In this document: one piece after another, positions 10,701 through 22,390 of the stretch
Layout of the letters: every line of letters begins with the position of its first letter
Numbering within the stretch: the stretch's first letter is position 1
Assembly (NCBI RefSeq): GCF_905147365.1
Contig: NC_056427.1
Coordinates: 4,965,001 to 5,029,000 of the forward strand
DNA: 64,000 nucleotides
Direction: 5' to 3'
From: Aricia agestis
Taxonomy: Eukaryota > Arthropoda > Insecta > Lepidoptera > Lycaenidae
Position numbers and translations under genes: made by a program
Notes under the pieces: model-generated
What the model was told of the DNA's origin: nothing
Database searches by the model: none
Seen by the model: the letters and a program-made list of their open reading frames with translations, nothing else

Positions 10701-13462
10701 GGCGTTGAATTGATCAGTAGTATTTTTAATGCCTGGGAGACGTCGCAGGATGCTCTAGGAGTTTTTTGCGATCTCTCAAAGGCTTTTGACTGCGTGCAAC
10801 ACAAAACATTGGTCAGGAAACTCTGTCACTATGGCATAAAAGGCGCAGCACTCGCCCTCCTAAAATCGTACTTGTCAAATAGAACTCAGAGAGTTGACAT
10901 AAATGGTAAAAAATCTGCTGGTGCTAAAATTGAAATGGGGGTCCTCAGGGGTCTATTTTAGGACCCTTCCTATTTCTTATTTATATAAATGACCTGCCAT
11001 TCTTAATCAAAGATAAACATGGGATAGTATTATTTGCTGATGATACATCGCTTACATTCAATATCAAACGGCTTAATGCGTGTTATGACGAAGTAAATAA
11101 TGCTCTCTCAAAAATTGTATATTGGTTCAGCGTTAATGATCTGTTACTCATTAGTAAAAAAACCAAATGTATTAAATTCACACTGCCCAATGTAAGGTAA
11201 ACGGAAACCAATGTGCTTTTAAATGGTGATACTATGGGTCTAGTAGATACAGCTGTATTTTTAGGTATACCTAAAAATACAGCTGATTTCAAGCTTCAGT
11301 GGGGCCCTCATATTGCTGGGTTGGCCGACAGACTCAGTTCAGCAGCATATGCAGTAAGTAAGATTAGACAATTTTCTGATGAAACAACAGCACGTCTAGT
11401 GTATTTTAGTTACTTTCATAGTATTATGTCCTACGGCATTTTGCTGTGGGGCAATGCTGCAGATATAAATACAATTTTTGTGCTGCAGAAGCGAGCTGTT
11501 CGGGCAATCTATAAGCTAGCCCGTAATACTTCACTTAGAGAAAAATTTAAGGAAACTGGAATCTTAACTGTTGCTTCTCAATATGTCCTATCAAATGTAT
11601 TATATGTTAAAAATAATATATATGAATTCAAGAAAAAATGTGATACCCATGGGAGAAATACTCGTAATAAATATTAGCTTGAAATTCCGGTGACTAGACT
11701 TACTAAAGTCAAAAATTCTTTTAAAGGTCAATGTATACGCCTTTATAATAAGATCCCAGAAAACGTTCAAAATCTGTCAATTAATAAATTTAAAAAAGTT
11801 GTTAAAGAACGTTTGTGTACCAAAGCATATTATAAGGTTACTGATTTCGTGAATGATAGTACACCGTGGGAATAAGGTCGCCCCCTGCAGAGCTGTTTCT
11901 GTATATTATTTTATTGTAATATTGTACACTGGTTGTATTTATTTTTTATTTTTTAGTCATAGTGACATTGTAATTTTCCATCTTTTTGGTAAAAAATGGC
12001 CTCGTGCGAGTTTCTTACGCCGGTTCTTCTCGCCGGGTTAGTTCCCGAACCGGTGGTAGGCCCCAGTAGCAACAACGTTCGGAAAATGTTTGAAAAAAAC
12101 CTATTCTGAATAAAAATTTTTGACTTTGACTATTAGGCATGACTATTTTTTCTTTTTAGGGTTCCGTACCTCAAAAGGAAAAAACGGAACCCTTATAGGA
12201 TCACTTTGTTGTCCGTCTGTCCGTCCGTCCGTCTGTCAAGACCCTTTTTCTCAGGAACGCGTGGAGGTATGAAGCTGAAATTTATATCAATTACTCAGGT
12301 CTACTGTCCCTTGAAGCTGTGAAAAAATCAAACTTCTAAGCCAACGCAATCAAAAGATACAGCCGTTTATGCCGCAAATTTTCGACACTTGCAAGGGAAT
12401 CAAAACCTACAGGGTGCTTCCCGTGAACTCAGAATCTTGAAATTTGGTACGAAGCAACGTCTTATAGCATAGATAAAGGAAAAATTACGAAAACCATAAA
12501 TTTTTAGTTACATCACATAATATATATTTTTTTAATAATTTTAAACTTACTACCCATTTCCTCATAAACGCGTAGAGGTATTAAATTGAAATTCATACCA
12601 AATACTCAGGTCTATAATACCTTTAAGCTGTAACAAAATCAAACTTCTATGTCAACGCAATCAAAAGAAACAGCAATTTAAGCTGCATATTTTGAAACTC
12701 GCAAGTACTCGCAAGGGAATCAAAACCTAAAGGGTACTTCCAGTCGACCTAGAATCTTGAAATTTGGCATGAAGCAACGTTTTATAGCACACATAAAGGA
12801 AAAATTCCGAAAACCTTAAATTTTTAGTTACATTACAAAATATATATTTTTTAATAAATATAAACTTATTACTTTTTTCCTCATGAACGCGTAGAGCTAT
12901 CAAGTTGAAATTCATATCAAATACTTAGATCTTTGTACGGAACCCTCGGTGCGCGAGTCCGACTCGCACTTGGCCGGTTTTTTTTTTTTTACCTTTCCGA
13001 AATAGAAACACCGGTGAAAGAATTACTGTGTTAGCTAAAAAACTTTCCAACATAGAACAATTTAAAAATCTCATAAAATAGACCTACACGAAATGCTCCA
13101 TACAACTGCTACTCAATTATGACGTCACCGTTGAGTAGCCTGTAGAGATAGGTCCTAGGGATCATTTTAACCCATTTTAACCCAATACCCAATTAAAAAA
13201 GACCTCACTTTTCAGCAACACCAACATAGCTCACCGCGCCAAGCTCTACCTCCGTCAGATGCGCCTCCAAGCCTTCATGTTCAAGAGAGACGGAGAATTC
13301 GGGCCACCTTGGCACTGCTCCGATTCTGCCAGAGCGAGATCTGAAACTGCACCGGTGGCAGTAGGCGCGGCGTTGGCGATTGCCACCGCTGGCACTTTAG
13401 TCGGGTACGCCGTATGGCGCTACCTGAAAGTCAAGAAAGTACAATACGACACCATGGAATGA
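4574..13462 (+). CDS. Lamp1: Lysosome-associated membrane glycoprotein (LAMP family), five coding exons
   Basis: Exons 4574-4702, 5242-5373, 5781-5897, 7782-7984 and 13216-13462 join in frame (phases 0,0,0,2) to 275 aa. All introns are GT-AG. The family is the abundant type I glycoprotein of the late endosome and lysosome membrane. Seen: a hydrophobic signal peptide (residues 1-15, [15 protein letters not shown]); a luminal domain with four Cys (66, 103, 180, 228), the two-disulfide pattern of one LAMP domain; the motif [11 protein letters not shown] at 170-180; one N-glycosylation site at N143; a membrane span about 239-261 starting [10 protein letters not shown]; and a short basic tail with YDTM at 271-274, a Tyr-x-x-hydrophobic lysosomal sorting signal. 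It has one LAMP domain, whereas vertebrate LAMP1/2 have two. The last intron is 5.2 kb because of a LINE. Family call firm; the symbol is by analogy with Drosophila Lamp1. Exon joins are read by eye, without transcripts. Confidence 0.87.
5012..5265 (+). repeat. Imperfect triplication of the intron end plus exon-2 start in LAMP
   Basis: Three related segments begin at 5013 (TTCCAG GAACCGGCAACC), 5170 (TTCCAG AAACCGGCAACG) and 5236 (TTCCAG GAACCAGCAACG). Each continues with a GTCTCAT-A/G-AC block. The preceding TTTGTTCACGACT...CGCTC stretch is also present twice (about 5083 and 5123). The first copy runs into a stop. The second is open and in frame with exon 2. Confidence 0.8.
5242..5373 (+). 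CDS. Lamp1: LAMP exon 2
   Basis: 44 codons between acceptor CTTCCAG and donor GTAAGC, phase 0 on both sides. It encodes the first Cys strand of the luminal domain ([16 protein letters not shown]). The acceptor region is duplicated upstream. Acceptor 5174-5175 would extend the exon in frame by 22 codons. Confidence 0.83.
5781..5897 (+). CDS. Lamp1: LAMP exon 3
   Basis: 39 codons between TTTCAG and GTAAAT, phase 0 on both sides. It carries the second Cys (GACKESD) and the beta strand LEITFAK typical of LAMP domains. Confidence 0.85.
6464..6823. mobile_element. MITE with gggtgggttgcacca ends
   Basis: Inverted ends GGGTGGGTTGCACCA / TGGTGCAACCCACCC, flanked by TA. The interior is rich in GTTAAAGTTA repeats. 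Lies in LAMP intron 3. Confidence 0.75.
7153..7277. mobile_element. Palindromic MITE (gtgtaacaaaa...gtgataat family)
   Basis: Inverted GTAACAAAAGTAAGTGATAA and TTATCACTTAATTTTGTAAC. In LAMP intron 3. Confidence 0.6.
7782..7984 (+). CDS. Lamp1: LAMP exon 4
   Basis: 67 codons plus 2 bases, acceptor CTTCCAG, donor GTAAGG. It carries the N-glycosylation site NSS and the third Cys in [11 protein letters not shown]. Confidence 0.87.
8018..8245 (-). mobile_element. Second copy of the SINE sharing only the 3' part of Metulj
   Basis: Same hybrid structure as 42439-42630 and longer at the non-Metulj end (TCCAGAGTTTTACTGATTC). Lies in LAMP intron 4 just after exon 4. Confidence 0.65.
8379..8440. mobile_element. 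Fragment of the G/C-tract hAT element
   Basis: CATGGGCGTACCCAGGTAGG followed by a 15-base G run and GCAGGC; the rest is missing. Confidence 0.5.
8957..10075 (+). pseudogene. LINE endonuclease domain, broken
   Basis: APE-type endonuclease motifs are visible: [10 protein letters not shown], then [10 protein letters not shown], and the catalytic SSDH. The N-terminal part of the domain is missing. A stop at 10073 and further changes separate it from the RT part, although linker sequence is recognisable from 10090 to 10330. Confidence 0.75.
10389..11875 (+). pseudogene. LINE reverse transcriptase domain, broken
   Basis: RT motifs in order: [28 protein letters not shown], a frameshift where the usual G-x-P-Q-G-S motif should be (about 10940), then INDLPF and VLFADDTS (the catalytic FADD) near 11030. 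Further shifts occur near 11200 and 11680. The C-terminal part includes [10 protein letters not shown] and [12 protein letters not shown], typical of Jockey-group ORF2. Confidence 0.8.
12158..12991 (-). repeat. gtacggaaccct repeat, long subfamily, directly after the LINE in LAMP intron 4
   Basis: Left GGGTTCCGTACCTCAAAAGG, right GAGTCCGACTCGCACTTGG plus a T run. The interior is present about twice in tandem (the block CTCATGAACGCGTAGAG and relatives at 12250, 12565, 12880). Confidence 0.7.
13216..13462 (+). CDS. Lamp1: LAMP exon 5 (membrane span, tail, stop)
   Basis: Acceptor TTTTCAG; the first base completes Ser194. It encodes the fourth Cys (PPWHCSDS), the membrane span and the tail ending YDTME, stop TGA. 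Without the join to exon 4 only the piece from 13259 would be seen as an ORF. Confidence 0.87.
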
Positions 13463-13830
13463 GGAGGTTAAGCGTTCTGAATTTGAATTATTTGAAGTTT
13501 ATTTTTTTAGACGAAGAGGATAGAGGCCAGAGCTCCAAAAATATCAGCCAATTTTTTTTTTATTCCAATAAGAATGCTCTCTATTCTCTTTGTCTTTTAT
13601 GGATTTAGCGAATTGCTTAAATATAGCATTGAATCATAAAATGATTCGATTCAAAATATTTTTTTGGCTTGAAATGGGTACCAAAGTAGGTTTGGGTTGG
13701 TGGTGAAATTGATGAAAAGGCGTTATCGGATGAAGATAAATATATTGGTATATTTTAGAAGCGCGAAGCATTTTATTAATCGTTTGGATGGAAAATGAGA
13801 CAAAACAAATGAATTATGAATAAAATGTTT
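13463..13830 (+). other. Lamp1: Likely LAMP 3' UTR
   Basis: AT-rich sequence after the LAMP stop. The first clear AATAAA on this strand is near 13819. No other gene is visible. The true end is unknown, and the next 5 kb is poor in repeats, so a longer UTR is possible. Confidence 0.4.
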
Positions 13831-15398
13831 TCGTTTGTCTAAAGAGCGATCTTTATGCAAAATGTTTTGCTTTGGAAATGTGCCATATTATTCAGGGACA
13901 TTATAATATTTTGCATTGCATTGCATAAAATCATATAATTAAATTTGGTTTATGATATTTGAAATTAATATAATAATTCAGAACGCAAAGTGTAAGTGAC
14001 TGACGAGTGGAAACTCGTATGTGATGTTTTTTTAATTTATAAATTATTGTAAGGTTTCTTTAGTGGTTAAAGTAGAAGAAAAAACTAGTGACATTTGCAG
14101 TGTGGCAAAATTCTCATCTCTTTACTTGTGTAACATTAAAATGAATCCTATTTTGAGTAACGATTTATCAAACAATATAATATTTTTGTTCAAAAATTTA
14201 CATAATGTCGATACATTACTAGATCAACATTAGGAGCATAAAAATAATAAAGAAAATTTTAATTAATTTTAAAAAATATCGATATCGACAAGTAAACTGA
14301 ACAACACTATTTTATTCCTAAATGTCAACTGTCATTTACTTTTTACTTCTTCTACTTTTTTAAGCTTTCTGCGAGATGCCAAAACATATTGTTATGCCCA
14401 GAATCTTAAAAAAATTGCCGCACTGATATTAATTTAAAATTAGTTTAAAAATAAATTTGTAAAATAAACTTCATATAATATAAGAACCTAAAAGGTCTGT
14501 CCAAAATTGTTTTTCCCATTAACTTTTTGTGAAAATATATTTTAGCTAGAATACAATATAATATTTTAGGTTAGTCCCAATATACGGTAGATTATGAAAT
14601 AAAAATAATATCGAAAGAGATAGAAATATGCATCTGTCAGTTCGAGGTAAACCAGTTACTCCCAAACTTTTTGCTAATGTCTATGTTCAAGTTATATCAT
14701 TAGTATCTGTTGTTAAAGTAGGTATAGATTATTATTATTATTGTGTAAGTAAAATGGTTAAATTAGCAATTTAAAACTTACTATTTTTTGAAGAGAATAA
14801 TAATTAATATATTATTTAGTCATGAGTCATGACTTAAGAAGAAACATAATTTAATTTTTTTTTGTAGGTTTACATCTCATTTATTTAATGACAATGCCTA
14901 ATTTTTTAAAGAATTTTACTTAAATGTAACAGAAAAACTATATCTCTAAGAAATAAAAAAAATGTTACAATCACTCCTGTAGATTATTATATAACATTAT
15001 TTAAATAATAATTGTTGATGGTTGATAATAAATAATAAGTGCATGTATAATGTATATCCAAGATATAACAAGTTCTAACTAACTAATACATATTATTATA
15101 ATTTAATTTAGTCAATTTGTAAGGTCAATTCGCATTCAATTTAATTATTATGCTGAATCATTTAGAATTTTTATTCGACTCTTTTTTTTCATTTATTAGT
15201 TTTTATTATATTTTAATTTTAAATTATTATTTGACAGTATTTTTTTATTTTTATTTTAACATAATATTTCAAATCTGATTTATTACAATTTTACTGTTCA
15301 AATGAAATATTGTCATGTGTTAAGTAAGTATTATAAGAGTTGTTATAAGCCATTTGGCTTTAGATATCTACTTTTGTATAATCACAATTCTCCTACTA
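13831..15398. other. AT-rich stretch, nothing recognised
   Basis: No coding frame or known repeat identified. Could be LAMP 3' UTR or intergenic. Confidence 0.4.
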
Positions 15399-16155
15399 AC
15401 TGACGCACTCAGAGACCAAATGTTGATTACAAAACTGTATTAAAATGAAGATTTTGACATAACGCTGGCCCCGGGCAACAAAGCGGTAAACGCCGGTTAC
15501 GCCCTTTTTAATGTTATTTGATTTTTGGCTTCTCTGAGTATTAGTCTATCACCCCTATTTATTTCATATTTTTAAAATAATATTTGGGTATAATAAATGA
15601 CAAAAGCTTTATTGAATCGAAAATTCTCTTACGACTAAAACTGTATTCTTGCATTACTCTATGAAACATAACTTAAAAAACGGCGAAGATACGATACAAC
15701 TAAGCTTTCGCTGTAAGATTCCCCAGAAGAACGGAGTAATCGGCTGGTACGCTCGAAATCTGAAGCGAAAAATACGTCGTATTATGTTCTTACAGCCGTA
15801 AATCTCAAGCGGTTTGGTGTTTCTATAAAGTCAATAAACAATGTTACAATTGAAACAATATCGCTTATTAGTTGTATTATACTTTTTTCAATTTTTTCAA
15901 TAATCTTTTATACTATTACAATTATTTTGATATGGTTAAATAGGTAAATAAATTAACTTTCATATGAAACATCACACATTTGTTTTGGACCACTGTACGC
16001 TGCACTATAAAAAAAACTTATTTTGTCTCTCCTGAACAAAAAGATTTTTGATATTACGCCTTTATTGCCCGGGGCCAGCGATAAGTCCCATACGTTATCT
16101 GTTAAACTCTTCATTAAATTGAAGTTTAGTCATTAAATGTATCTGAGTGCGGCGG
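15399..16155. mobile_element. Inverted-repeat element of unknown class
   Basis: ATAACGCTGGCCCCGGGCAA (about 15459) is inverted near 16060-16085. An outer GACGCACTCAGAGAC is matched by TATCTGAGTGCGGC at about 16140. No transposase frame seen. Confidence 0.5.
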
Positions 16156-16420
16156 TTCTAAAGATATTAATGCAGTATATAACTATTTAAGATCTGCCGT
16201 TTTTATCTTTTGACTTTTCCATTGTCTCTGACAGAACAAGCAGATTTTGTATGGTTATACACTGTATAAATATTTTTTGTTAGTAAGTGTGTTAATTTTT
16301 GTGATTATTCATAAGTTGTATGTGAGAATGTTGCTCGTTTTTAATACATATCGAATGATAATAATTTACCACTCATACTAATGTAGTAATCGGCCGAAAA
16401 GAACGCATATAGAACTTTTT

Positions 16421-16558
16421 AAAGGGGTGTTACCCCTGGGGGTCCTGGAACCAAGTTTGAGAATATCTGAACGTTTGAAGTGTCATTATAAAGAGGTATT
16501 CCCCCTGGGGGTCCTGGAACCAAGTTTGAGAATATCTGAACGTTTGAAGTGTCATTAG
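16421..16558 (+). repeat. 69-bp tandem duplication
   Basis: Two 69-base units (16421-16489, 16490-16558) sharing CTGGGGGTCCTGGAACCAAG and GTTTGAAGTGTCATTA, differing only near their starts. Confidence 0.85.
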
Positions 16559-16778
16559 AGCGAATAAAAATGATTCGTTGCATGCAAAATTATTGGCATT
16601 TGCACTAAAGAATCTAACGTTAATGGATACGTCGTTTAAAAGACTCTTTTACACTTTGTGTCATAGAAATTATAACCAAGCATCTCTCTTCAAAAGTCAA
16701 TGTGCGTTTTCTTCGGCCGATGCTATATTATGTAAATTTGTATGTAATTATAATATAATTTATTTTTAATAGTTTGCG

Positions 16779-16886
16779 ATGGCGGACGAGTATGATATTA
16801 CGTGTACAAGCAATAAGTATGTTTTTATTCGCCGTCGTAGAGACAATCATGGCAATTTGGTGTTGTATTGTGAATGGATTTGGTGA
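16779..16886 (+). CDS. Possible small ORF or exon, 35 aa (MADEYDIT...)
   Basis: ATG GCG GAC GAG opens a frame encoding MADEYDITCTSN, then a YVFIRRRRDNHGNLVLYC segment, to TGA. Base composition is less AT-rich than its surroundings and the start context GCGATGG is good. A GTGAAA donor overlaps the end, so it could be a first exon. The Arg-rich, Cys-containing stretch faintly recalls FLYWCH-type fingers of transposon proteins. No confirmed relative; could be chance. Confidence 0.25.
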   Translation: MADEYDITCTSNKYVFIRRRRDNHGNLVLYCEWIW

Positions 16887-19100
16887 AAAGTGTCTTGCTT
16901 TTTTAAAAATATTTTTCTTAATTTTCTTTAACTATTACTTCACATTTTATTTTTTACATCGCAAACTTACGTTAAGTATCTAAAAATTAGATAGCGTTTC
17001 TTGGTAGCTCGAATATTTATTCGAAAACCTAACAGTGGTTTTCAATCTGTGGGGGTCATGACAACAGTTTTTTTACAATTATTTTATACTGTTCAAGTGT
17101 TGATACTATTTCAAGCAGATAAGTCATTGTATGAAATATATTTATTATTATACATATACTTAATATTTTTTATAAGACACTTTTTACCTAGATCAACATA
17201 TTTGGCGTGTGTAAGCTTATATGTGAGGCTTGTGGTTTATTTCAAATAATCCTATATACTCATCAATTATATAACATATCGTTACTATGTAATTCGTAAG
17301 TTGTGTGACGCCTTTTGTGATGTTTGGACTTTATTTGTATGCGGTTAAAGTGGGATTTAGCGTGTAATCTTTTTGTAAATGCTTCTAGCTGTATATAGCT
17401 TTAATTTCGTCGTACCGTCTCCTCTATTGGTTTGTCGATTTTTGGAAATTTTCGATCAATTTTTACGATAACGCTTTCTAATGTAAATATTTCGACGCCA
17501 TCTCTTGCACTTTTATTGCGACGCACGTTTAACTTCTTAGCGACCGAATGATACATTTGACATTTCTGATGTTTTTACTAATAGACAATATTGAAATTCT
17601 ATTTTCCTAATATTTTGTACTTCGTAGTTCCTTTCTTCAATAGTTTTATTAGCGTACGATCATCGGTGCATTTATATTAAATAATATTAAACTATAATAT
17701 TGTATGCCATACGATTTGTCTTCCAGTAATATTGATCTTGTAACAATAGAATAAAATATTAGCTTATTATATTGTATTAGTGTTAAAGTGGTGTAGTTAT
17801 TAAAATGAATGACAAAATATTTTATGCGTGATTTTTGTCTTGTACACGCTTTTACTTATTGCTCTTTCAAAGCGACGAAAAGCATTAACCCCAAGTTGTA
17901 ATACTCAAAAATCTTATATCATAACTGTCAGTATTACCAACGCTTGTTAAAAAAGTTGTCTAATAAAAGAAAGGCTACGATCTACTTTAATAGACGCGTT
18001 GATGAGATTGGCACAGTCTCTATCTATGATAGAGACAGAGATATAGAATTTTGAAGCTGATCTTCTACTGGTGATGTTATAAATAATTCCAAATGGAAAT
18101 CCATCTAAAAAGATGAATTTTTCAATGTGTGATCAGCACAGTTATTTTAAAATTAAGACACCTAACTAACTTTATCTGTAAAATCTTTTACTACATATTT
18201 TGTAATTTAAACTTAGAGACAAAGATGAGTCTCTCATACTCATTTCGTGGTGTTTGAATAAAAGTAAATGGATAATTTTATATGGAATCCAAGAAGATTT
18301 CGCTATTATTTTTCTCATTTTATGTTTATGCATAATGAAATCAAAATAAATACAGGAAAAATTGATCTGGTGAATCATAATAAAATTGTGAAAGTTGCAA
18401 AAGCTGTATATTTTGAATAACATTGTATGGCTTGCCTAAAAACTACGGACGCAAGTTTTATTATGAATTAAAAATAAAACATTGATCTCAGCCCGAGATA
18501 TAACACACCACTATGTAATATCTAAGACATATCTCAAATTATTGTATTTTAGTGCGTTCGTTTACTAAAATTGTCTTTATGAATAAATGACATAAAAAAG
18601 AAATTATTTTTATTTGGTCACTTATCCCGAAGTTTGAGGAGCACTGAATTATCAAAAATTAGAAGTTGCTTGGTTGTTATTTTTTTATTATTTGAGAAAT
18701 TAAGTCCCCCAAAAGTTTGAGAGGCATAGCTTATGTAATATGGGGACAGTATATAGCTGGCCATACTAAGCTTTGGTCAGTTAGGCCTGCAAATTGGACA
18801 ACCATAGAAAAAGCTAGGTAAATCCTTTTTTTCATACACATGTGTTTTTATGTTTTTGAAGCATGGCTGCTGTCTGCTAACAGTTTGATTCTTGCTACCA
18901 TAGACTACAATGTATATTTACTATTTTCTAATCGCAGAACATAATGCCAAAATGTGCTAATAGTTTGAAAGGGAATTAGTTTTTTTGAAAGTGCTTGATT
19001 GTGCGAAGTCAATGTCGGTAGAGAGTGAAATGAATGCCTAGGTCATAAAGTGATATTTTATTTGAATTTTTGTCGGTGACGTCTCGGTGATAGCAGCGGT
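16887..19100. other. AT-rich stretch, nothing recognised
   Basis: Frames here lack recognisable motifs. AATAAA near 18580 is followed by a T-rich run. Few repeat hits compared with the rest of the window. Confidence 0.4.
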
Positions 19101-19383
19101 GGACTAACGGCCTAACAACACTTCATCCATCTAGTATGGCCCCATCATGCCATATGACACCTCAGACAATAAGTGTCATGTATCCCCCAGCTAATAAATT
19201 TAATGAGGCCCCAACAGAGATGTACCCTGTCCCCCGCTATTTGGGGGTAATTTTACACCCCTTTGATGGTAAGACCTTAATTGTTGTGATAATTCCATTG
19301 ATTCGTACAATCAAAGATTGTTTTTTTTTTTTTTTGCTTCTGCATTGCCAATGCTTTTTTAGATTTATAAACTAACTTTTGAT

Positions 19384-19647
19384 GTGGGAGAGCCATGCTT
19401 CGGCACGAATGGGCCGGCTCGACCGTAGAAATACCACGGGCTCACAGAAAACCGGCGCGAAACAGCGCTTGCTCAGTGAGCCCTTTTTCCTTCCCTACCC
19501 TCGCCTATTACCCTACTCCCTCTTAAAGGCCGGCACCGCACCTGCAGCTCTTCTGATGCTACGGGTGTTCATGGGCGACGGAAGTTGCTTTCCATCAGGT
19601 AATCCGTTTGCTCGTTTGCATGGGGCAATTATTTCATTAAAAAAAAA
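19384..19647 (+). mobile_element. Metulj-like SINE, internally deleted
   Basis: Same ends as the copy at 3906 and a poly(A) tail, but most of the middle pyrimidine array and the GTGTTTCGCCGAG block are missing. Confidence 0.85.
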
Positions 19648-19649
19648 CT

Positions 19650-19826
19650 AAAGATGACGCTCGCAACTCCGTTGCGCTAAAATTAGCTTACCGCACGGGG
19701 GCAGTGTATTCCCGGGATAAAGAGTATCCTATGTCCTTCCCCGGCACTCAAAGTACATCTCCATTTGGGCTTGTAGAGGTAACAGACAGACAGATACACT
19801 TTCGCATTTAAAATATTAGTATAGTA
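19650..19826 (-). mobile_element. Lep1-like Helitron
   Basis: Reverse copy from AAGATGACGCTCGCAACTCC to TTTAAAATATTAGTATAG, abutting the poly(A) of a Metulj-like SINE. Confidence 0.65.
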
Positions 19827-21195
19827 AAATTTATAAGGCATTGATGGAAACAGATGTTTACACCTCATAAAATATTTTTATAAAGTAAAAAAGTAACAAA
19901 GAGCTAATAAAGGTACTGTATCAAAAGATAATTGTTGTGATTTTCCGCGTGATTTGTAATTCGGCGCCCTGCAGGGCCGCTAGGGACGAGGGCGCAACTG
20001 AGGGGCCCTCCGTAACAAATTGCTTGTTGCTTTATTAATTTAATTGAGGAGTTCATTCAGTGAGGTGGTGAAGAGAGAATCAAGAATCTGTTTTTGTGAC
20101 GTAAAGAAATATCTGTTCACGAGTCCCCCGTTTTTTTGTTCAAAGGAGAAAGAAAAGTAGAAAATTGTTATGTCTTTCTAGATGCCCCGGTGAACATAGT
20201 ATCCCCCTCCTAATATAAACCTTCCTGGACTTCCACCAATATTTCAAAACTAAAATTAGCCAAATCGTTTCAGCCGTTCTCGAGTTTTAGCGAGATTAGC
20301 AAAGATTCGTAGCAAAACAATGCAAAATCTTATCACATCCTAATTAAATAAACACTCAAATTTTTTTTGTGCTTCTTTTTCTGAGAGCTACCGGTTGACA
20401 AAAACAAGACACATTGACTTATTAGCTAAAACCAATGATATTCTATGTTACTAACGTAACTAGATTGGAAGTTTACGGTAGCAACGCGTTGCCACTTCGA
20501 AGATGCCTGCAGGCATATCTCACATACATAATGACATAACGAATATATGACTTGACATTGTCTTTTGAACAAAAAAGTGGTTACGCATTTCTGAGAATCT
20601 TTTGTAAGACATTGCTACTCTAGTATTTTAGAAACTCATTGAATGAGTTTCTAAAATACTGCTAAAACTAAATCCAAAAATGCACAATATTCGTAAAGCG
20701 ACAGAAATAATGACAAATTGCCATAGGAAAATATAAAAAAGTAAAAAAAAAATTACTTCATGGTTTTTGGCGTGAAAGATATTTTTGTATTTTGTGAATG
20801 TTGTTGTTACTTGACACCTAATTATGAGAACAATTTTTAAACTGTGGGTTGATATTTTGAAGACATACCTTGATACCTTGTCTATTGATGAAAAGTTGCA
20901 TAATATTAAAATTATTAAAAAAATCATATACCTAATTAATTTTATAAAAAATATATATTTTTTGTGCTTTCATTGTTTTTTGTTTCTTTTTATGTGATTT
21001 ATTAATATTCTTATTACAACTACTTGCAAATATGTATACATATTTATATAATTATTATTATATCTTTTTGAGTACATAATATAAATACAACGATTTCGAT
21101 CGAGGGGGACCAAAGTGTTATTTACCATTCTAGGGGGTTCCAGAAAAAAGTTTTGAAAACTCTGATTTTGAAATGATTTCACAATATAGGTACAT

Positions 21196-21720
21196 TAAAA
21201 AAAACCGGCCAAGTGCGAGTCGGACTCGCGCACCCAGGGTTCCGACAGCTTAAAGGTATTATAGACCTGAGTATTTGGTATGAATTTCAATTTAATACCT
21301 CTACGCGTTTATGAGGAAATGGGTAGTAAGTTTAAAATTATTAAAAAAAAATATATTATGTGATGTAACTAAAAATTTATGGTTTTCGTAATTTTTCCTT
21401 TATCTATGCTATAAGACGTTGCTTCGTACCAAATTTCAAGATTCTGAGTTCACGGGAAGCACCCTGTAGGTTTTGATTCCCTTGCAAGTGTCGAAAATTT
21501 GCGGCATAAACGGCTGTATCTTTTGATTGCGTTGGCTTAGAAGTTTGATTTTTTCACAGCTTCAAGGGACAGTAGACCTGAGTAATTGATATAAATTTCA
21601 GCTTCATACCTCCACGCGTTCCTGAGAAAAAGGGTCTTGACAGACGGACGGACGGACAGACGGACAACAAAGTGATCCTATAAGGGTTCCGTTTTTTCCT
21701 TTTGAGGTACGGAACCCTAA
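21196..21720 (+). repeat. gtacggaaccct repeat, long subfamily
   Basis: Reverse complement of much of 12158-12640, with the same TTCATACCTCCACGCGTTCC and CTGACAGACGG-type blocks. It lacks the tandem interior copies. Confidence 0.7.
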
Positions 21721-22025
21721 AAATAGAAATTAATGGAGTTTTTTAAATCTTCCATTTTAAAATGGAGAATGTTACATGTTGGGCTGTAGATAATTTTTCT
21801 CTATAGGAATATCCATACTAATACAACGTACAAACAGACATGAAATTTTTTGTGATAATAAATCTGTCAATAGGGCAACTCCGGGATACTTCAGTAGTGT
21901 TTTACCAATTAAACTCATTACTAGCCTTTTTTTGATGTTGGAAAATAGATATAAAGGTACGTTCACATTGTGACGTACCGCGGCGCAGTGGGCCGCACAT
22001 TTTTGCATTTTTATGACTTATACAA

Positions 22026-22188
22026 TCCATACTAGTATTATAAATGCGTAAGCATGTCTGTCTGTCTGCTAACTCTTCACGCCTAAACCGCTGAACTTGA
22101 GTCCCGGGAAAGGACATAGGATACTTTTTATCCCGGAAAAAATTACGGTTCCCGCGGGAACGGAAACGGAGTTGCGGGCGTCATTTAG
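22026..22188 (+). mobile_element. Lep1-like Helitron, diverged
   Basis: TCCATACTAGTATTATAAAT start; the end reads GTCATTTAG instead of CATCTAG. Confidence 0.7.
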
Positions 22189-22390
22189 TATTAATTAATT
22201 AAGTATTCTCTCGAACTGATGATGATGAATGTGTTTGACACTGTATGACAAATATATTATGACACAAACAAACTGACATTCGTATTTCACGCGCCGTCTA
22301 TAACCTGAAGCGTAACGCCGGATAGGACGATTGTATTTAGTTATTAGTAGATGAGACTTGATCATCATCATCATTATAAGAGCAACATTT

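Larger units (their letters stand above)
8957..12131 (+). mobile_element. Degraded non-LTR retrotransposon (Jockey-like LINE) in LAMP intron 4
   Basis: Same strand as LAMP. It carries an endonuclease fragment, a reverse transcriptase fragment and a 3' end AAAAATTTTTGACTTTGAC of the kind seen on insect Jockey-group LINEs. Frameshifts and stops break the ORF in several places. The 5' end is truncated and its exact edge is unclear. Confidence 0.8.
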
